Assembly: GCF_900580865.1 (NCBI RefSeq) | Contig: NZ_UTBZ01000216.1 | Location: 1 to 64,000, forward strand | Length of the DNA: 64,000 bases | Source of the DNA: Pseudomonas viridiflava | Lineage (GTDB): Bacteria; Pseudomonadota; Gammaproteobacteria; Pseudomonadales; Pseudomonadaceae | Direction: 5' to 3' | Shown here: one piece after another, positions 45,070-53,816 of the stretch | How the letters are laid out: each line of letters begins with the position of its first letter | Position numbering within the stretch: the first letter of the stretch is position 1 | Program-made: the position numbers and the translations under genes | The notes under the pieces: generated by a model | Seen by the model: only the letters and a program-made list of their open reading frames with translations | What the model was told of the DNA's origin: nothing | The model's database searches: none

Positions 45070-46152
45070 ATGTCCCAGGCTAAAGACACACTGCTCAGGC
45101 TGTTTGCCTTGTTGCGCCTTATCCCTACCGAACCGCAGCGTATCGCCACCACGACCTTGTTGGAAAAGCTGCGCGACAAGGGCTTTTCGGTGACGTTGCG
45201 CTCGATTCAGCGTGATCTCAACCGGCTGTCCATCCCGTTCTCGCTGCAGTGCAACGATAACGAGGTGCCGTTCCGCTGGAGCTTCACCAAGGACGCGCCG
45301 TTGCAGCTGCAGGACATGGACGCCTCGACGGCGCTGGCCCTGTACCTGTCGGAAAGCTACCTGAACACCTTGCTACCGCAGACCGTGCTCGATCAACTCG
45401 GCCCACAGTTCCGCCGGGCCCGCAACTTCCTCGGTGACCTTGGCCACAATGGCCTGGCCGACTGGTCGCGGCGGGTGCGTGCGGTGCCTAACGGCAAGAC
45501 CCTGATCCCGGCCGCGATAGCCCCGAGCACCTGGGCCCAGGTGTCCCAGGCCTTGCTTGAGCGGCGACCGCTCGACGTAGCCTACCGCAGCCGCAGCAAA
45601 TGCGAACTCAAGCAGTTTCGCTTGCACCCGGCGGGCCTGGTTTCGCGGCACTCCATCAGTTATCTGCTGGCCTCGGTAGACGGCTATGACGACGTGCGCC
45701 AGTTCGCCTTGCACCGCATGCAGCAGGTCGCGGTGGTCGACGCCCGGTCGCCGTCGCATGGCCAGTTCGATGTCGACGATTACATCGCCACCGGGATCTT
45801 CAGCCACCGCCAGGCCGAGACGCAGGTGGAACTGGTCGCCGACGTCAGCGCGCAGATCGCCGTGCTGCTCGAAGAAACCCCGCTCAGTGCGCGACAGTCC
45901 CTTGAGGTCATCCCCGGACAAGCGTGGAAGCGCCTGCACGCCTGGGTACCCCAGGATCGCGACACTCTGTGGTGGATCTTTGGCCTGAACGACAACATTC
46001 GTGTCCACGCGCCACAGGTCTGGGTCGATGAGATCGCCCAGCGCCTGCACAGCATGCACGCGCTTTACCGAATACCTGGCCTAGACGGCCGGCAACCCCT
46101 TTCAGCGGACACCGCTATCCAGGAAACCAGCCTGAGGAATACCCATGGATAA
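45070..46152 (+). CDS. WYL-domain transcriptional regulator
   Basis: This 360-residue DNA-binding protein has a DeoR-like winged helix-turn-helix (about 8-70, with TTLLEKLRDKGFSVTLRSIQRDL). A WYL domain (about 165-245, with LDVAYRSR and LHPAGLVSRHSISYLLASVDGYDDVRQFALHRM) and a C-terminal WCX-like extension (about 255-345) follow. Related proteins such as BrxR and CapW repress phage-defence operons and release upon a nucleic-acid or nucleotide signal. AAGGA lies seven bases before ATG 45070. It overlaps the next gene by 8 bases, so it is the first gene of a three-gene operon. Confidence 0.9.
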   Translation: MSQAKDTLLRLFALLRLIPTEPQRIATTTLLEKLRDKGFSVTLRSIQRDLNRLSIPFSLQCNDNEVPFRWSFTKDAPLQLQDMDASTALALYLSESYLNTLLPQTVLDQLGPQFRRARNFLGDLGHNGLADWSRRVRAVPNGKTLIPAAIAPSTWAQVSQALLERRPLDVAYRSRSKCELKQFRLHPAGLVSRHSISYLLASVDGYDDVRQFALHRMQQVAVVDARSPSHGQFDVDDYIATGIFSHRQAETQVELVADVSAQIAVLLEETPLSARQSLEVIPGQAWKRLHAWVPQDRDTLWWIFGLNDNIRVHAPQVWVDEIAQRLHSMHALYRIPGLDGRQPLSADTAIQETSLRNTHG

Positions 46153-47560
46153 AGAACGCCAACGCGCGCTTGAACAGTCCGTCAGCCTGTGTCCGATCTG
46201 GACCGTGCAAGCTGCGGACAAGGCCGGGCGCATGCTTGCGGAAATCGGCCAAGCCAACGGCATCCTCGCCAAGGTCTCGTCCACCGCGCAAAACGCCGCG
46301 ATCAAGGGCGGCTTCGCGGCGGAGACTTGGCACGCCGAGTCATTCAATCTCGACGCGATCCTGAAGGATAAGGACGTGCGCGCCTTCACCGACAACTTCG
46401 CCAATACGCCGCTGGGCCGCAACGACATGACCCACGACATCGTGGTCATGCGCGGTGACGACCAGTTGCTGGGCGCGCAGCTCAAGTACTTCAAGAATGC
46501 CGAGGCGACGCAGAAGGCGTTTCGCTCCACAAAGGACGGCGTGCACGCCTACAAGGACAGCGACCTGTTCCTCGGTCCCTCGGACCAGATCGAAGGCGTG
46601 CGCCTCTCGGCCGAGCGCGACGTCTTGAGGAATCAGCAGACCCGGCCGGAAGTGTCCCGGGCTGCGGAAAAGGTCCGGGACAACACCAGCGGGCAACTGG
46701 ACGTCGATGGCGTGCAGTCCACTTCCTTGAGCAAGCGTGAGGCCGAGCACCTGGGCACCGCGAGCAAGACCGGCCAGGAGCTGCACGACAACTTGCAGAC
46801 TGGCTACCTGAACAAGGCAACGGTGCAGCAAAGCCTGCGCGCCGCTGGCTCGGCGGCAGTCATCACCACGGTGATCGCCGGCAGCATTAACACCTTCCAG
46901 TACATCAAGCAGTTCAAGGACGGCCAGATCACGGCGGAGCAAGCCACCCTGCGCATCCTCGAGAACACCGTGATCGCCGCTGGCGACAGCGCCCTGAAGG
47001 CCGGCGTGGCCAATGCCAGCGTGAGTATCGCCGCGCGTTCCATGCCCGGCCTGTTCACGGGCACTCTGTTCAAGCGCAGTCTGGCCAACGGCGGCGTCGC
47101 CGGTGCGGCAGTGTGCGCGGTCGACCTGGTGCAGTGCCTGGTGCTGTTCTCGGCCGGCAAGATGAGCGCGCAGGAAATGGAAACCCGCACCGGCAAGAAC
47201 CTGTTCCAGACCGGCGCGGGCGTGGTCGGCGCGTCGGTCGGCGCCACTGTGGGGGCCATCGGCGGCCCGCCCGGGGCGCTGGTGGGCAGTCTGATCGGTG
47301 GCTTGATCACCACGCTGGCGATGAACATCGCCCTGGATAACCATATCGAGAAAGAGTTCCAGCTCACCCTCGCCAGTACCGAGCAGGTGGTGGGCAGCGC
47401 CATTGGCATGCATCAAGCGCTGGAGTTTCTGCAGGTTTCCCAGCAGTTCTACGCCGATTTTCACAAGGGCCTGTACCTGTCCGAGCGCCATTTCGCCGGG
47501 CAGGTCCGGACCCTGGCAGGACAAAGCAAACGACTGAAACACCAGATCGAAAACCTTTAA
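46145..47560 (+). CDS. Unknown protein: putative nuclease-like domain plus hydrophobic glycine-rich region
   Basis: I do not recognise this 471-residue protein. Residues 56-125 show E60 (GFAAETWH), D98 (HDIVV) and Q112-L-K114 (GAQLKYF), an E...D...QxK pattern like Mrr-type PD-(D/E)xK nucleases, where Q replaces the usual acidic residue. Residues about 232-405 hold several hydrophobic, Gly/Ala-rich segments with glycine-zipper spacing (GVVGASVGATVGAIGG) that could span or perforate membranes. The tail is basic and helical. It overlaps the WYL gene and is followed 10 bases later by the propeller gene. Nuclease activity and membrane location are inferences. Confidence 0.6.
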   Translation: MDKERQRALEQSVSLCPIWTVQAADKAGRMLAEIGQANGILAKVSSTAQNAAIKGGFAAETWHAESFNLDAILKDKDVRAFTDNFANTPLGRNDMTHDIVVMRGDDQLLGAQLKYFKNAEATQKAFRSTKDGVHAYKDSDLFLGPSDQIEGVRLSAERDVLRNQQTRPEVSRAAEKVRDNTSGQLDVDGVQSTSLSKREAEHLGTASKTGQELHDNLQTGYLNKATVQQSLRAAGSAAVITTVIAGSINTFQYIKQFKDGQITAEQATLRILENTVIAAGDSALKAGVANASVSIAARSMPGLFTGTLFKRSLANGGVAGAAVCAVDLVQCLVLFSAGKMSAQEMETRTGKNLFQTGAGVVGASVGATVGAIGGPPGALVGSLIGGLITTLAMNIALDNHIEKEFQLTLASTEQVVGSAIGMHQALEFLQVSQQFYADFHKGLYLSERHFAGQVRTLAGQSKRLKHQIENL

Positions 47561-47570
47561 GGCCAATGAA

Positions 47571-50500
47571 ATGACCGACACAACTGTTGAGGTAACGCAA
47601 GAGATCTTCGAACAGCCTCTCGAAGACGCAGACGCTCGAGCGATCGAAGCTCTGGTGAACCAGCACAAGGGCAATGCCGCTCTGACCCAGCAGTTGGCGC
47701 TCGATGCCTCGCGGGTCTTGGCGTCCAGCCAGGAACGCTTGGCCAGGCAGACCGGCGCGGGTTTCTTCAAGCGTTTGGGCAACAAGGTCAGCGGCAAGAC
47801 CGGCCAGGATCAGTTGCACAACCAGGTCGACATGCTGCAGATGCAGAAATTCGCCTGGCACTACCTCAAGCAATTGCAGCAGCAAAACCTGATCAACGCC
47901 CAGAGCATCGCGGTGATCCGCAACAACCTGGGGACGATGAACGAATACATCATCGAGACCCGCGAATTCCTCTCGCTGGCGGTCGACAAGATCAACAGTC
48001 GCCTGGTGCAGGTAGAGAACCACGCCAGTTTTACCAACTGGTCGCTGCACATCGAAGCCAACAAGCGTCGCTTCAAGTCGATCCCGCGCAACCTGCTGGT
48101 GCTGCACCTCACCTATGACTTCATACGCAGCCACCGCGACGTGGTGTTGACCTCGCGGGACGTCAACCACCTGGTCGTTACCCTCGACAAGCTGGGGATC
48201 GACTGCGACGAAGATGTCCGCCTGCTGGACTTCATCATGGAGTTGATCGAGGGCATCGAGCTTGCCGGCATCGATCGCTTCCGCGAAATGATCGCGCTGG
48301 GCTTCGACGAGCATATGGTGGATTCGCACTTCATCCAGAAGAACATCTCCGGCATTGGTTTCAATGCGCTGTATTTCTTGTCCGATCAGTACGAGCGCAT
48401 CGTCAGCCTCATTGATGACGAAGAGATCTGCCGCAGCGACGAGGACCGCGAGAACATCATCTCGAAGCTGTTCGGCGAGGAGTTCTCCGGGCTGTCGACC
48501 ACCTACGGCATCCGTGACCTGATCGGCGAGGTGATCGGCGGCAGCGCACTGGCCATCGACATCTACAAGGACGTCAACGGGCTCAACGTCGTCGAGCAGG
48601 ACGACGAGCACGAGCATCAGGAGGGCGAGCCGCTGTCGCTGACCTCGGCGTTGCCGGAGATCAAGGTGCACAGCTTCTTCGACACGACACCCGACGAAGA
48701 AACCCGGCGCACCTACCTGCGCCTGTTCGCTTTGGCCATCGAGGGTTCCGCAACGCTGAACAAAGCAGGCGTGGAGTTCCTTGAACACCTGGCGGAGAAG
48801 GCCGGTTGCCCGGACATCGTCGGGCAGATCGGCCAGATCGCCGATAGTCCGCGCAAACTGCAGGACTACCTGCCGGCCATGCAGACGCTGCTCAACGAGG
48901 ATGACCGCACCTACACCTGGCTGCTGGATGCCTTCTTCCTGCTGACCCTGTGCGGCCGGAAAATCGAGAACCAGTACGTGGCGCGGATTCTCGCGACCCT
49001 CAAGCCGGCGCAGTTCCGCGACAACTTCTCGCACATGCAGACGCTGCTCCGGGAGACCGAGGAAAAGCCGTTGCTCGACGCCGCCGCGAAACTGGCTGCA
49101 CAGACCCGTGGCTGGAAAAACATCATTCGTTACCGCGTCCTGAGCTTCGAGCAGACCTACGAGGACATCGGCAAGAAACTGCACACCGCCAGTTGGGCTG
49201 CGACGACCCTGAGCTTCGACCTGATTGCGGTCACCAGCAAGGCCGCGGACCACTCGTTCTATATGGAATCGTTCGACGATGGTTTCTTGGCCAAGGTCAG
49301 TTCGGCAGTCTCCGCGTCCGCCTGCTCAGTAGGCCGCGGCCTGGCCCTGTCGAGTCTCAACACTGTGCGCAAGAAGGCCAGCGAGCTGATTTCAGAACAC
49401 GGCACAGCCTTGAATTCGGCCAACGGCATGATCCGGCGCATGAATCTGCCGCCGATCAACTTCGACAGCGAGCTGGGCTACAGCGACTTCGACTTGGACA
49501 ACTCGGCCTCGAACGACGACTGGCATGAACAGTTCTGCCGTTACGAAAGGCAGGTCGACAACACCCTGACCACCTTCTCTGAAGCGTGTTCCGCGGCGGA
49601 TCGGCAGATCGACCTGTTCAAGGCTGGTGAGTTCGACAGGTCGGTGGTGGAGATCGAGGCGCAGGAGCGTGCCGCCCGCGAACTGGCCCGGCAGCAGGAG
49701 CGGCTGGAGAAGTCGGCCGTCGTGGTCGAGATCGAGGGGAGCGCGCACCGCTTCAGCATCGAATGGCAAAACCTCGACAATCCACCTTGTGATCCGGAAA
49801 ACGTCCGCCAGATCAAGACCAACGGCAAGGTCTGGTTGCTGGTCGACGACGATGGCGTGTTCTATCGCAGCGAGGACGGGCTGCACTGGCAGGTCGTGCG
49901 ACCGGATCCGCAGGAAGAGAAGCTCTACGTCAGGAAACTGTCTGTCGTCGACGGGGTGTGGATCCTGGTGGCGGGGTATCGCGAGGCTTTCTTCTACTCC
50001 CATGACGGGGTGTCCTGGCAGCGCAGCCAGATGCCGGACCTGCCCGATACCTACGGGTACTCGCCGACTGAGGATATTGTGCACTTCAATGGCAAATGGC
50101 TCTGGCGGTTCACCGAGCGAACCGAGTACTCGTATGTCGAGAAGGGCATCATTTTCGACTCGAACAGGACGGCGAGCTACGACAAGCCGTTGATCTACAG
50201 TGCCGATCGTCTCGATGGCACCTGGGAACGCTGGGAGGGTACTCCAAGGCTGCCCGAGGGCGCCGAGGCGAAAAGCATGCGCTCGCTGCCCGGTTCGCCG
50301 TGCCTGCTGCTGTTCTGCAGCTACAGCTACTTATACGTCTCGACCAAGAAGAAGAATGACGCGGCGTCCTTCGTCAAATACCTGCTGCCGGGCAAGAGCG
50401 ACCGCACCTGTACCTGGGGCAGCGACAGGGACCACTTCGACGATCCGCTGATCACCCGCATGAGCGGCAAGTTGATGTGCGTGTGCTGGGATCAGTATCT

Positions 50501-50777
50501 GACTTCGGACAAGGGTTACGACTGGAAACTCCAGTCGCAGGAATTGCTCGTCGATAGCGTCTTCCACCTGGAGCGCCTAAGCCTGTTCACCAAAGCCAAT
50601 GACGCCCAGCGCATCTATCTGAGCGAGGACGGCGAAGCGTTCAAAGAGTTCATGCTAGAAGAGGGGCGCTGGCGGTATCTGGCGGCGAAGGATCATGCCG
50701 TGTTGAGCGTCCACGAACTCAACGCCCATGAAACCTTTCTGCGCATCGGGCGCATTGTTTGCGAGCCGGTGGGGTGA
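47571..50777 (+). CDS. Giant unknown protein with coiled-coil N-terminus and C-terminal beta-propeller
   Basis: This 1068-residue protein has no signal peptide. Residues 60-165 look like a coiled coil (QVDMLQMQKFAWHYLKQLQQQN). The middle (170-690) is mostly helical with no motif I know, and a charged coiled segment lies at 690-720. From about 728 to the end, repeated units of the form G-K-W-L-L-V ... F-Y-S-x-D-G-x-x-W recur (GLHWQ, GVSWQ, GTWERW, GYDWKL), the pattern of sialidase/BNR-type propeller blades. Propellers usually bind partners, so a sensor or scaffold role is plausible. It is the last gene of the WYL operon, GC-rich like it. Confidence 0.65.
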   Translation: MTDTTVEVTQEIFEQPLEDADARAIEALVNQHKGNAALTQQLALDASRVLASSQERLARQTGAGFFKRLGNKVSGKTGQDQLHNQVDMLQMQKFAWHYLKQLQQQNLINAQSIAVIRNNLGTMNEYIIETREFLSLAVDKINSRLVQVENHASFTNWSLHIEANKRRFKSIPRNLLVLHLTYDFIRSHRDVVLTSRDVNHLVVTLDKLGIDCDEDVRLLDFIMELIEGIELAGIDRFREMIALGFDEHMVDSHFIQKNISGIGFNALYFLSDQYERIVSLIDDEEICRSDEDRENIISKLFGEEFSGLSTTYGIRDLIGEVIGGSALAIDIYKDVNGLNVVEQDDEHEHQEGEPLSLTSALPEIKVHSFFDTTPDEETRRTYLRLFALAIEGSATLNKAGVEFLEHLAEKAGCPDIVGQIGQIADSPRKLQDYLPAMQTLLNEDDRTYTWLLDAFFLLTLCGRKIENQYVARILATLKPAQFRDNFSHMQTLLRETEEKPLLDAAAKLAAQTRGWKNIIRYRVLSFEQTYEDIGKKLHTASWAATTLSFDLIAVTSKAADHSFYMESFDDGFLAKVSSAVSASACSVGRGLALSSLNTVRKKASELISEHGTALNSANGMIRRMNLPPINFDSELGYSDFDLDNSASNDDWHEQFCRYERQVDNTLTTFSEACSAADRQIDLFKAGEFDRSVVEIEAQERAARELARQQERLEKSAVVVEIEGSAHRFSIEWQNLDNPPCDPENVRQIKTNGKVWLLVDDDGVFYRSEDGLHWQVVRPDPQEEKLYVRKLSVVDGVWILVAGYREAFFYSHDGVSWQRSQMPDLPDTYGYSPTEDIVHFNGKWLWRFTERTEYSYVEKGIIFDSNRTASYDKPLIYSADRLDGTWERWEGTPRLPEGAEAKSMRSLPGSPCLLLFCSYSYLYVSTKKKNDAASFVKYLLPGKSDRTCTWGSDRDHFDDPLITRMSGKLMCVCWDQYLTSDKGYDWKLQSQELLVDSVFHLERLSLFTKANDAQRIYLSEDGEAFKEFMLEEGRWRYLAAKDHAVLSVHELNAHETFLRIGRIVCEPVG

Positions 50778-50784
50778 GGGGCAC

Positions 50785-50803
50785 GGGGCGTCATTGATGC
50801 CCC
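50785..50803 (+). terminator. Weak terminator-like hairpin after the WYL operon
   Basis: GGGGC and GCCCC arms with a nine-base loop lie just after the stop codon of the propeller gene. No T run follows, so termination strength is doubtful. Further right (about 50867-50895) is a degraded REP-like sequence. Confidence 0.3.
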
Positions 50804-51058
50804 ACTTCTCGACTCGCATCAGAGCTGGCGGGTGCCTGTTCTGATCATTGCAGCGACCTTGGGGTCGTGGGAGCGGACGTTGTCCGCGATGGCGCCGCAG
50901 GGACAACTTTTTCGTCTGTCTCGGCCGAATCGCTGGCAGCGTCAGCTCCCATAGGCACCTTGGCCTCAATCTCGCCGATATTTTCAATACGCGCGATTGG
51001 CGCCGCGATTCATCTCAGGCGAAGACCTGCATCAGCTCGGAATCGACCTGGGGGTGGG

Positions 51059-51973
51059 TTAAAGACTATCCGGATCCCCAAAAAACATCTGAATCCGCGA
51101 CCGCAACCAACGCTCACCCGGATCATTATCCTGCGATCCACGCCAAGCCATGTGCAGTTCAAACGTGCGCGTCGGCAGCGGTGGATCTTCCGCACGAACA
51201 CCGCCAGCCGCCGTCAGCGCCTCCGCCGTGTAATCCGGCACGGTCGCCACGATGTCAGTGCCCGCGAGCAACGTGCTCAAGCCATTGAACTGCGGCACGG
51301 CCAGCACCACATGCCGCTTGCGCCCCAGCTTCTCCAGCTCTTCATCAATGAACCCACTGAGGTCGCCGGCAAACGACACCAGCGCATGCGGGCGTGCGCA
51401 GTAGTCATCCAGGCTCAACGGCCCCGGCACGGTATCGGCACGCAGTAATTTTGGCGCGCTGCGGCGCAGGACCTTGCGTTTGGCGTTGGCCGGCAGGTCG
51501 GTGGTGTAGCTGACACCGATGGAGATTTCGCCGGAGGCCAGTAGCCCCGGCATCAGGATGTAATTGACCCGGCGCACCACCAGCACGATCCCCGGCGATT
51601 CGGCGCGCAGGCGTTTGAGCAGCATTGGCAGCAAGGCGAATTCAACATCGTCGGACAAACCGATCCGAAATACCGACGTGCTGGTCGCCGGGTCGAATTC
51701 GGCTGCACGGCTGACGGCGGTCGAAATCGAATCGAGGGCCGGCGAGAGCAGGGCGAAGATTTCCACCGCGCGGGCAGACGGTTCCATGCTGCGCCCGGTA
51801 CGCACGAATAGCGGGTCATCGAACAGGCTGCGCAGGCGCGAGAGTGCCGCACTGATCGCCGGTTGACCGAGGAACAATTTTTCTGCCGCCCGGGTCACAC
51901 TGCGTTCGTGCATCAATGTTTCGAATACGATCAACAGGTTCAGGTCGACACGACGCAGGTCATTACGATTCAT
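51059..51973 (-). CDS. LysR-family transcriptional regulator
   Basis: The 304-residue regulator has an N-terminal winged helix-turn-helix (about 6-65: LNLLIVFETLMHERSVTRAAEKLFLGQPAISAAL in the usual order) and a periplasmic-binding-like effector domain. The N-terminal text is of the NodD/LeuO/PcaQ-like subgroup. ATG 51973 has AGGA seven bases upstream, and the longer in-frame start at 52036 is rejected. It is divergent from the quinone oxidoreductase gene across a 270-base gap and probably regulates it. Confidence 0.92.
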   Translation of the reverse strand: MNRNDLRRVDLNLLIVFETLMHERSVTRAAEKLFLGQPAISAALSRLRSLFDDPLFVRTGRSMEPSARAVEIFALLSPALDSISTAVSRAAEFDPATSTSVFRIGLSDDVEFALLPMLLKRLRAESPGIVLVVRRVNYILMPGLLASGEISIGVSYTTDLPANAKRKVLRRSAPKLLRADTVPGPLSLDDYCARPHALVSFAGDLSGFIDEELEKLGRKRHVVLAVPQFNGLSTLLAGTDIVATVPDYTAEALTAAGGVRAEDPPLPTRTFELHMAWRGSQDNDPGERWLRSRIQMFFGDPDSL

Positions 51974-52243
51974 CTGGAGTCCTGGCAGAGTCATCAAGCT
52001 TGACGAGAGCGGCCATATGAGAACAATGGCCGGCATGAATCTTACGGGGAAAGGCTGGTACTCTGCACCGGAAAATTCAGCTTTACTGAAACGGTGGCAG
52101 CAGTTTTTTCATGGATTTTGCCAATGCCGCCCCTGCTGCGGAATCAATGACAGGCATGTCGACTATTAATAGCCACTGATAGTCTTGGGTCAAAAGCCCA
52201 GATAGAGTTCATGGCATTAGAGGTTACTTTGACGAGGTTTGCG

Positions 52244-53266
52244 ATGTCCCGCACGATCCGTTTTCACAAGTTTGGTCCGGCCGAGGTGCTCAAATGCGAA
52301 GAGCATGCGGCCGCTCAGCCAGGTCCTGGCGAAGTGCAGGTGCGTGTCGAGGCTATCGGCATCAGCTGGTATGACACGCTTTGGCGTCAGAATCTGGCCT
52401 CGTCTCAGGCGCGACTGCCTGCAGGTCTTGGTCACGAGATGGCCGGTGTGATCACCGCTGTCGGCGGCGGTGTCGATGATCTGGCAGTGGGTGACAAGGT
52501 CGCCAGCTTTCCGGCCGAGAGTGCGAACGACTACCCGGTCTACGGCGAGTCGATCGTATTGCCGCGTACCGCGCTGACCCGTTATCCGGATGTGCTCAGC
52601 CCGATCGAAGCGAGCGTGCACTACACGCCGTTGCTGATCGCCTACTTTGCCTACGCCGATCTGGCACGGGTCAAACCGGGGCAGTTCGCGCTGGTCACTG
52701 ACGCCAGTCATTGCGCCGGTCCTTCGTTTGTCCAGTTGGGCAAGGCCATGGGCGTGCGGGTGATTGCTGCGACCAAGGAAGCCGAGGAACGCGAGTACCT
52801 GCTGTCCCTTGGCGCAGAAAAGGTCATCGTCACCGAAGAGGAAGATCTGTTGATGCGAATCAACAAGATCACCGACAACCGTGGCGTTGACGTGGTCTTT
52901 GACGGTCTCGGTGGCCCGCAGATGTCGCTGCTTGGTGATGTGCTGGCGCCGCGTGGCAGCCTGGTACTGTACGGCTTGCAGGGCGGCAACCAGACGCCGT
53001 TCCCGGCGTGCGCAGCGTTCCAGAAGAACATCCAGTTCTTCGTGCACTGCATCGGCAACTTCACCGGCAAGCCTGAACTGGGCATCACTCAGGATCACGT
53101 CGCTTTGCAGCGTGCCTTGCGTGACATCAACCAGTTGACCGCTGACCGCGTGTTGCTGCCACTGAAGACGCGTGTATTTCCGTTCAACGAGTTCGTCGAA
53201 GCGCATCGCTACATGGACGAATGCCCATGCCGCGAACGAGTCGCCCTGCAAGTCGAACCGGCGTAA
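52244..53266 (+). CDS. Zinc-independent alcohol dehydrogenase/quinone oxidoreductase
   Basis: This 340-residue MDR-superfamily enzyme has an N-terminal GroES-like domain (PGPGEVQVRVEAIGISWYD), a glycine-rich HEMAGVITAVG segment and a Rossmann NADPH-binding domain. The structural-zinc cysteines are not seen, which fits NADPH:quinone oxidoreductases. ATG 52244 has GAGG six bases upstream. It is divergent from a LysR regulator. The physiological substrate is unknown. Confidence 0.9.
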   Translation: MSRTIRFHKFGPAEVLKCEEHAAAQPGPGEVQVRVEAIGISWYDTLWRQNLASSQARLPAGLGHEMAGVITAVGGGVDDLAVGDKVASFPAESANDYPVYGESIVLPRTALTRYPDVLSPIEASVHYTPLLIAYFAYADLARVKPGQFALVTDASHCAGPSFVQLGKAMGVRVIAATKEAEEREYLLSLGAEKVIVTEEEDLLMRINKITDNRGVDVVFDGLGGPQMSLLGDVLAPRGSLVLYGLQGGNQTPFPACAAFQKNIQFFVHCIGNFTGKPELGITQDHVALQRALRDINQLTADRVLLPLKTRVFPFNEFVEAHRYMDECPCRERVALQVEPA

Positions 53267-53277
53267 GCCCTGTCATC

Positions 53278-53301
53278 AGAGTCCGTGGCCCCACGGACTC
53301 T
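53278..53301 (+). terminator. Terminator-like hairpin after the quinone oxidoreductase gene
   Basis: AGAGTCCGTGG and CCACGGACTCT form an 11-base perfect stem with a minimal loop, followed by TCTGCGTTT. It starts 12 bases after the stop codon. Confidence 0.7.
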
Positions 53302-53758
53302 TCTGCGTTTAGCTTCCCTCCTGAAAAAACAGAGCTTCCTGATGCTGCACCGGGAACCGTTCAGCAACTGAACTGGTTTTTGCTCTCGATCTGTATCTTC
53401 TAATCACAATGTAAGCCCTGATAATTGAATGATTACTTTCATCTCAAGGAATGAGTCATGGCTGTGCATTCAATTTGTCCTGCGCGATATCAAACGAATA
53501 AATCGATTGATCAAGCAAACTTTTGTTTAATTGTTGTAGGGCTATTCGGAAACTGCTTCTCTTTTTCTTGTACTCACTTGCCGTGGGACCTTGTGGGAAG
53601 TTTCCTAGGACTGCGTCCCGAAAAAAATATGTCAACAATTACAGGGGCTTGAGGCTCTGTCTCGGCAGCGTGAGGGGTTTTGTCAGCTCAAGTGTTTCAA
53701 ATAACTACAAACTTGTAAGTGTTAGCATTCGAACGTCTATTACTTATTGATGAATTGT

Positions 53759-53783
53759 CGCCTGACTGATGTTTCAGTCGGCG
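53759..53783 (+). other. Hairpin in the leader of the unknown gene at 53817
   Basis: CGCC, a bulged T, GACTGA, a four-base loop, TCAGTC and GGCG fold into a 10-base-pair stem. It ends 33 bases before the start codon. It could affect mRNA stability or be a weak attenuator; no T run follows. Confidence 0.4.
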
Positions 53784-53816
53784 TGGCATGAAACTTTCGA
53801 TACCGGGTAAATACCG

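Larger units (their letters stand above)
53267..53816. other. Intergenic region with terminator and hairpin leader
   Basis: These 550 bases are AT-rich compared with neighbours and carry no credible gene. The left end has the terminator of the oxidoreductase gene (53278-53301). The right end has a stable hairpin (53759-53783) about 34 bases before the next start codon. The stretch 53400-53750 contains nothing else I can identify. Confidence 0.6.

Noticed and set aside
47364..49253. A 629-codon minus-strand open frame opposite the giant propeller gene
   Set aside because: Its composition is leucine/valine/glutamine-rich shadow sequence, and the plus-strand frame is longer, fits the operon spacing and shows structured repeats.
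53458..53750. Two overlapping small plus-strand frames in the AT-rich intergenic region
   Set aside because: They have no ribosome-binding site and low-information sequences; more likely untranslated leader or spacer.
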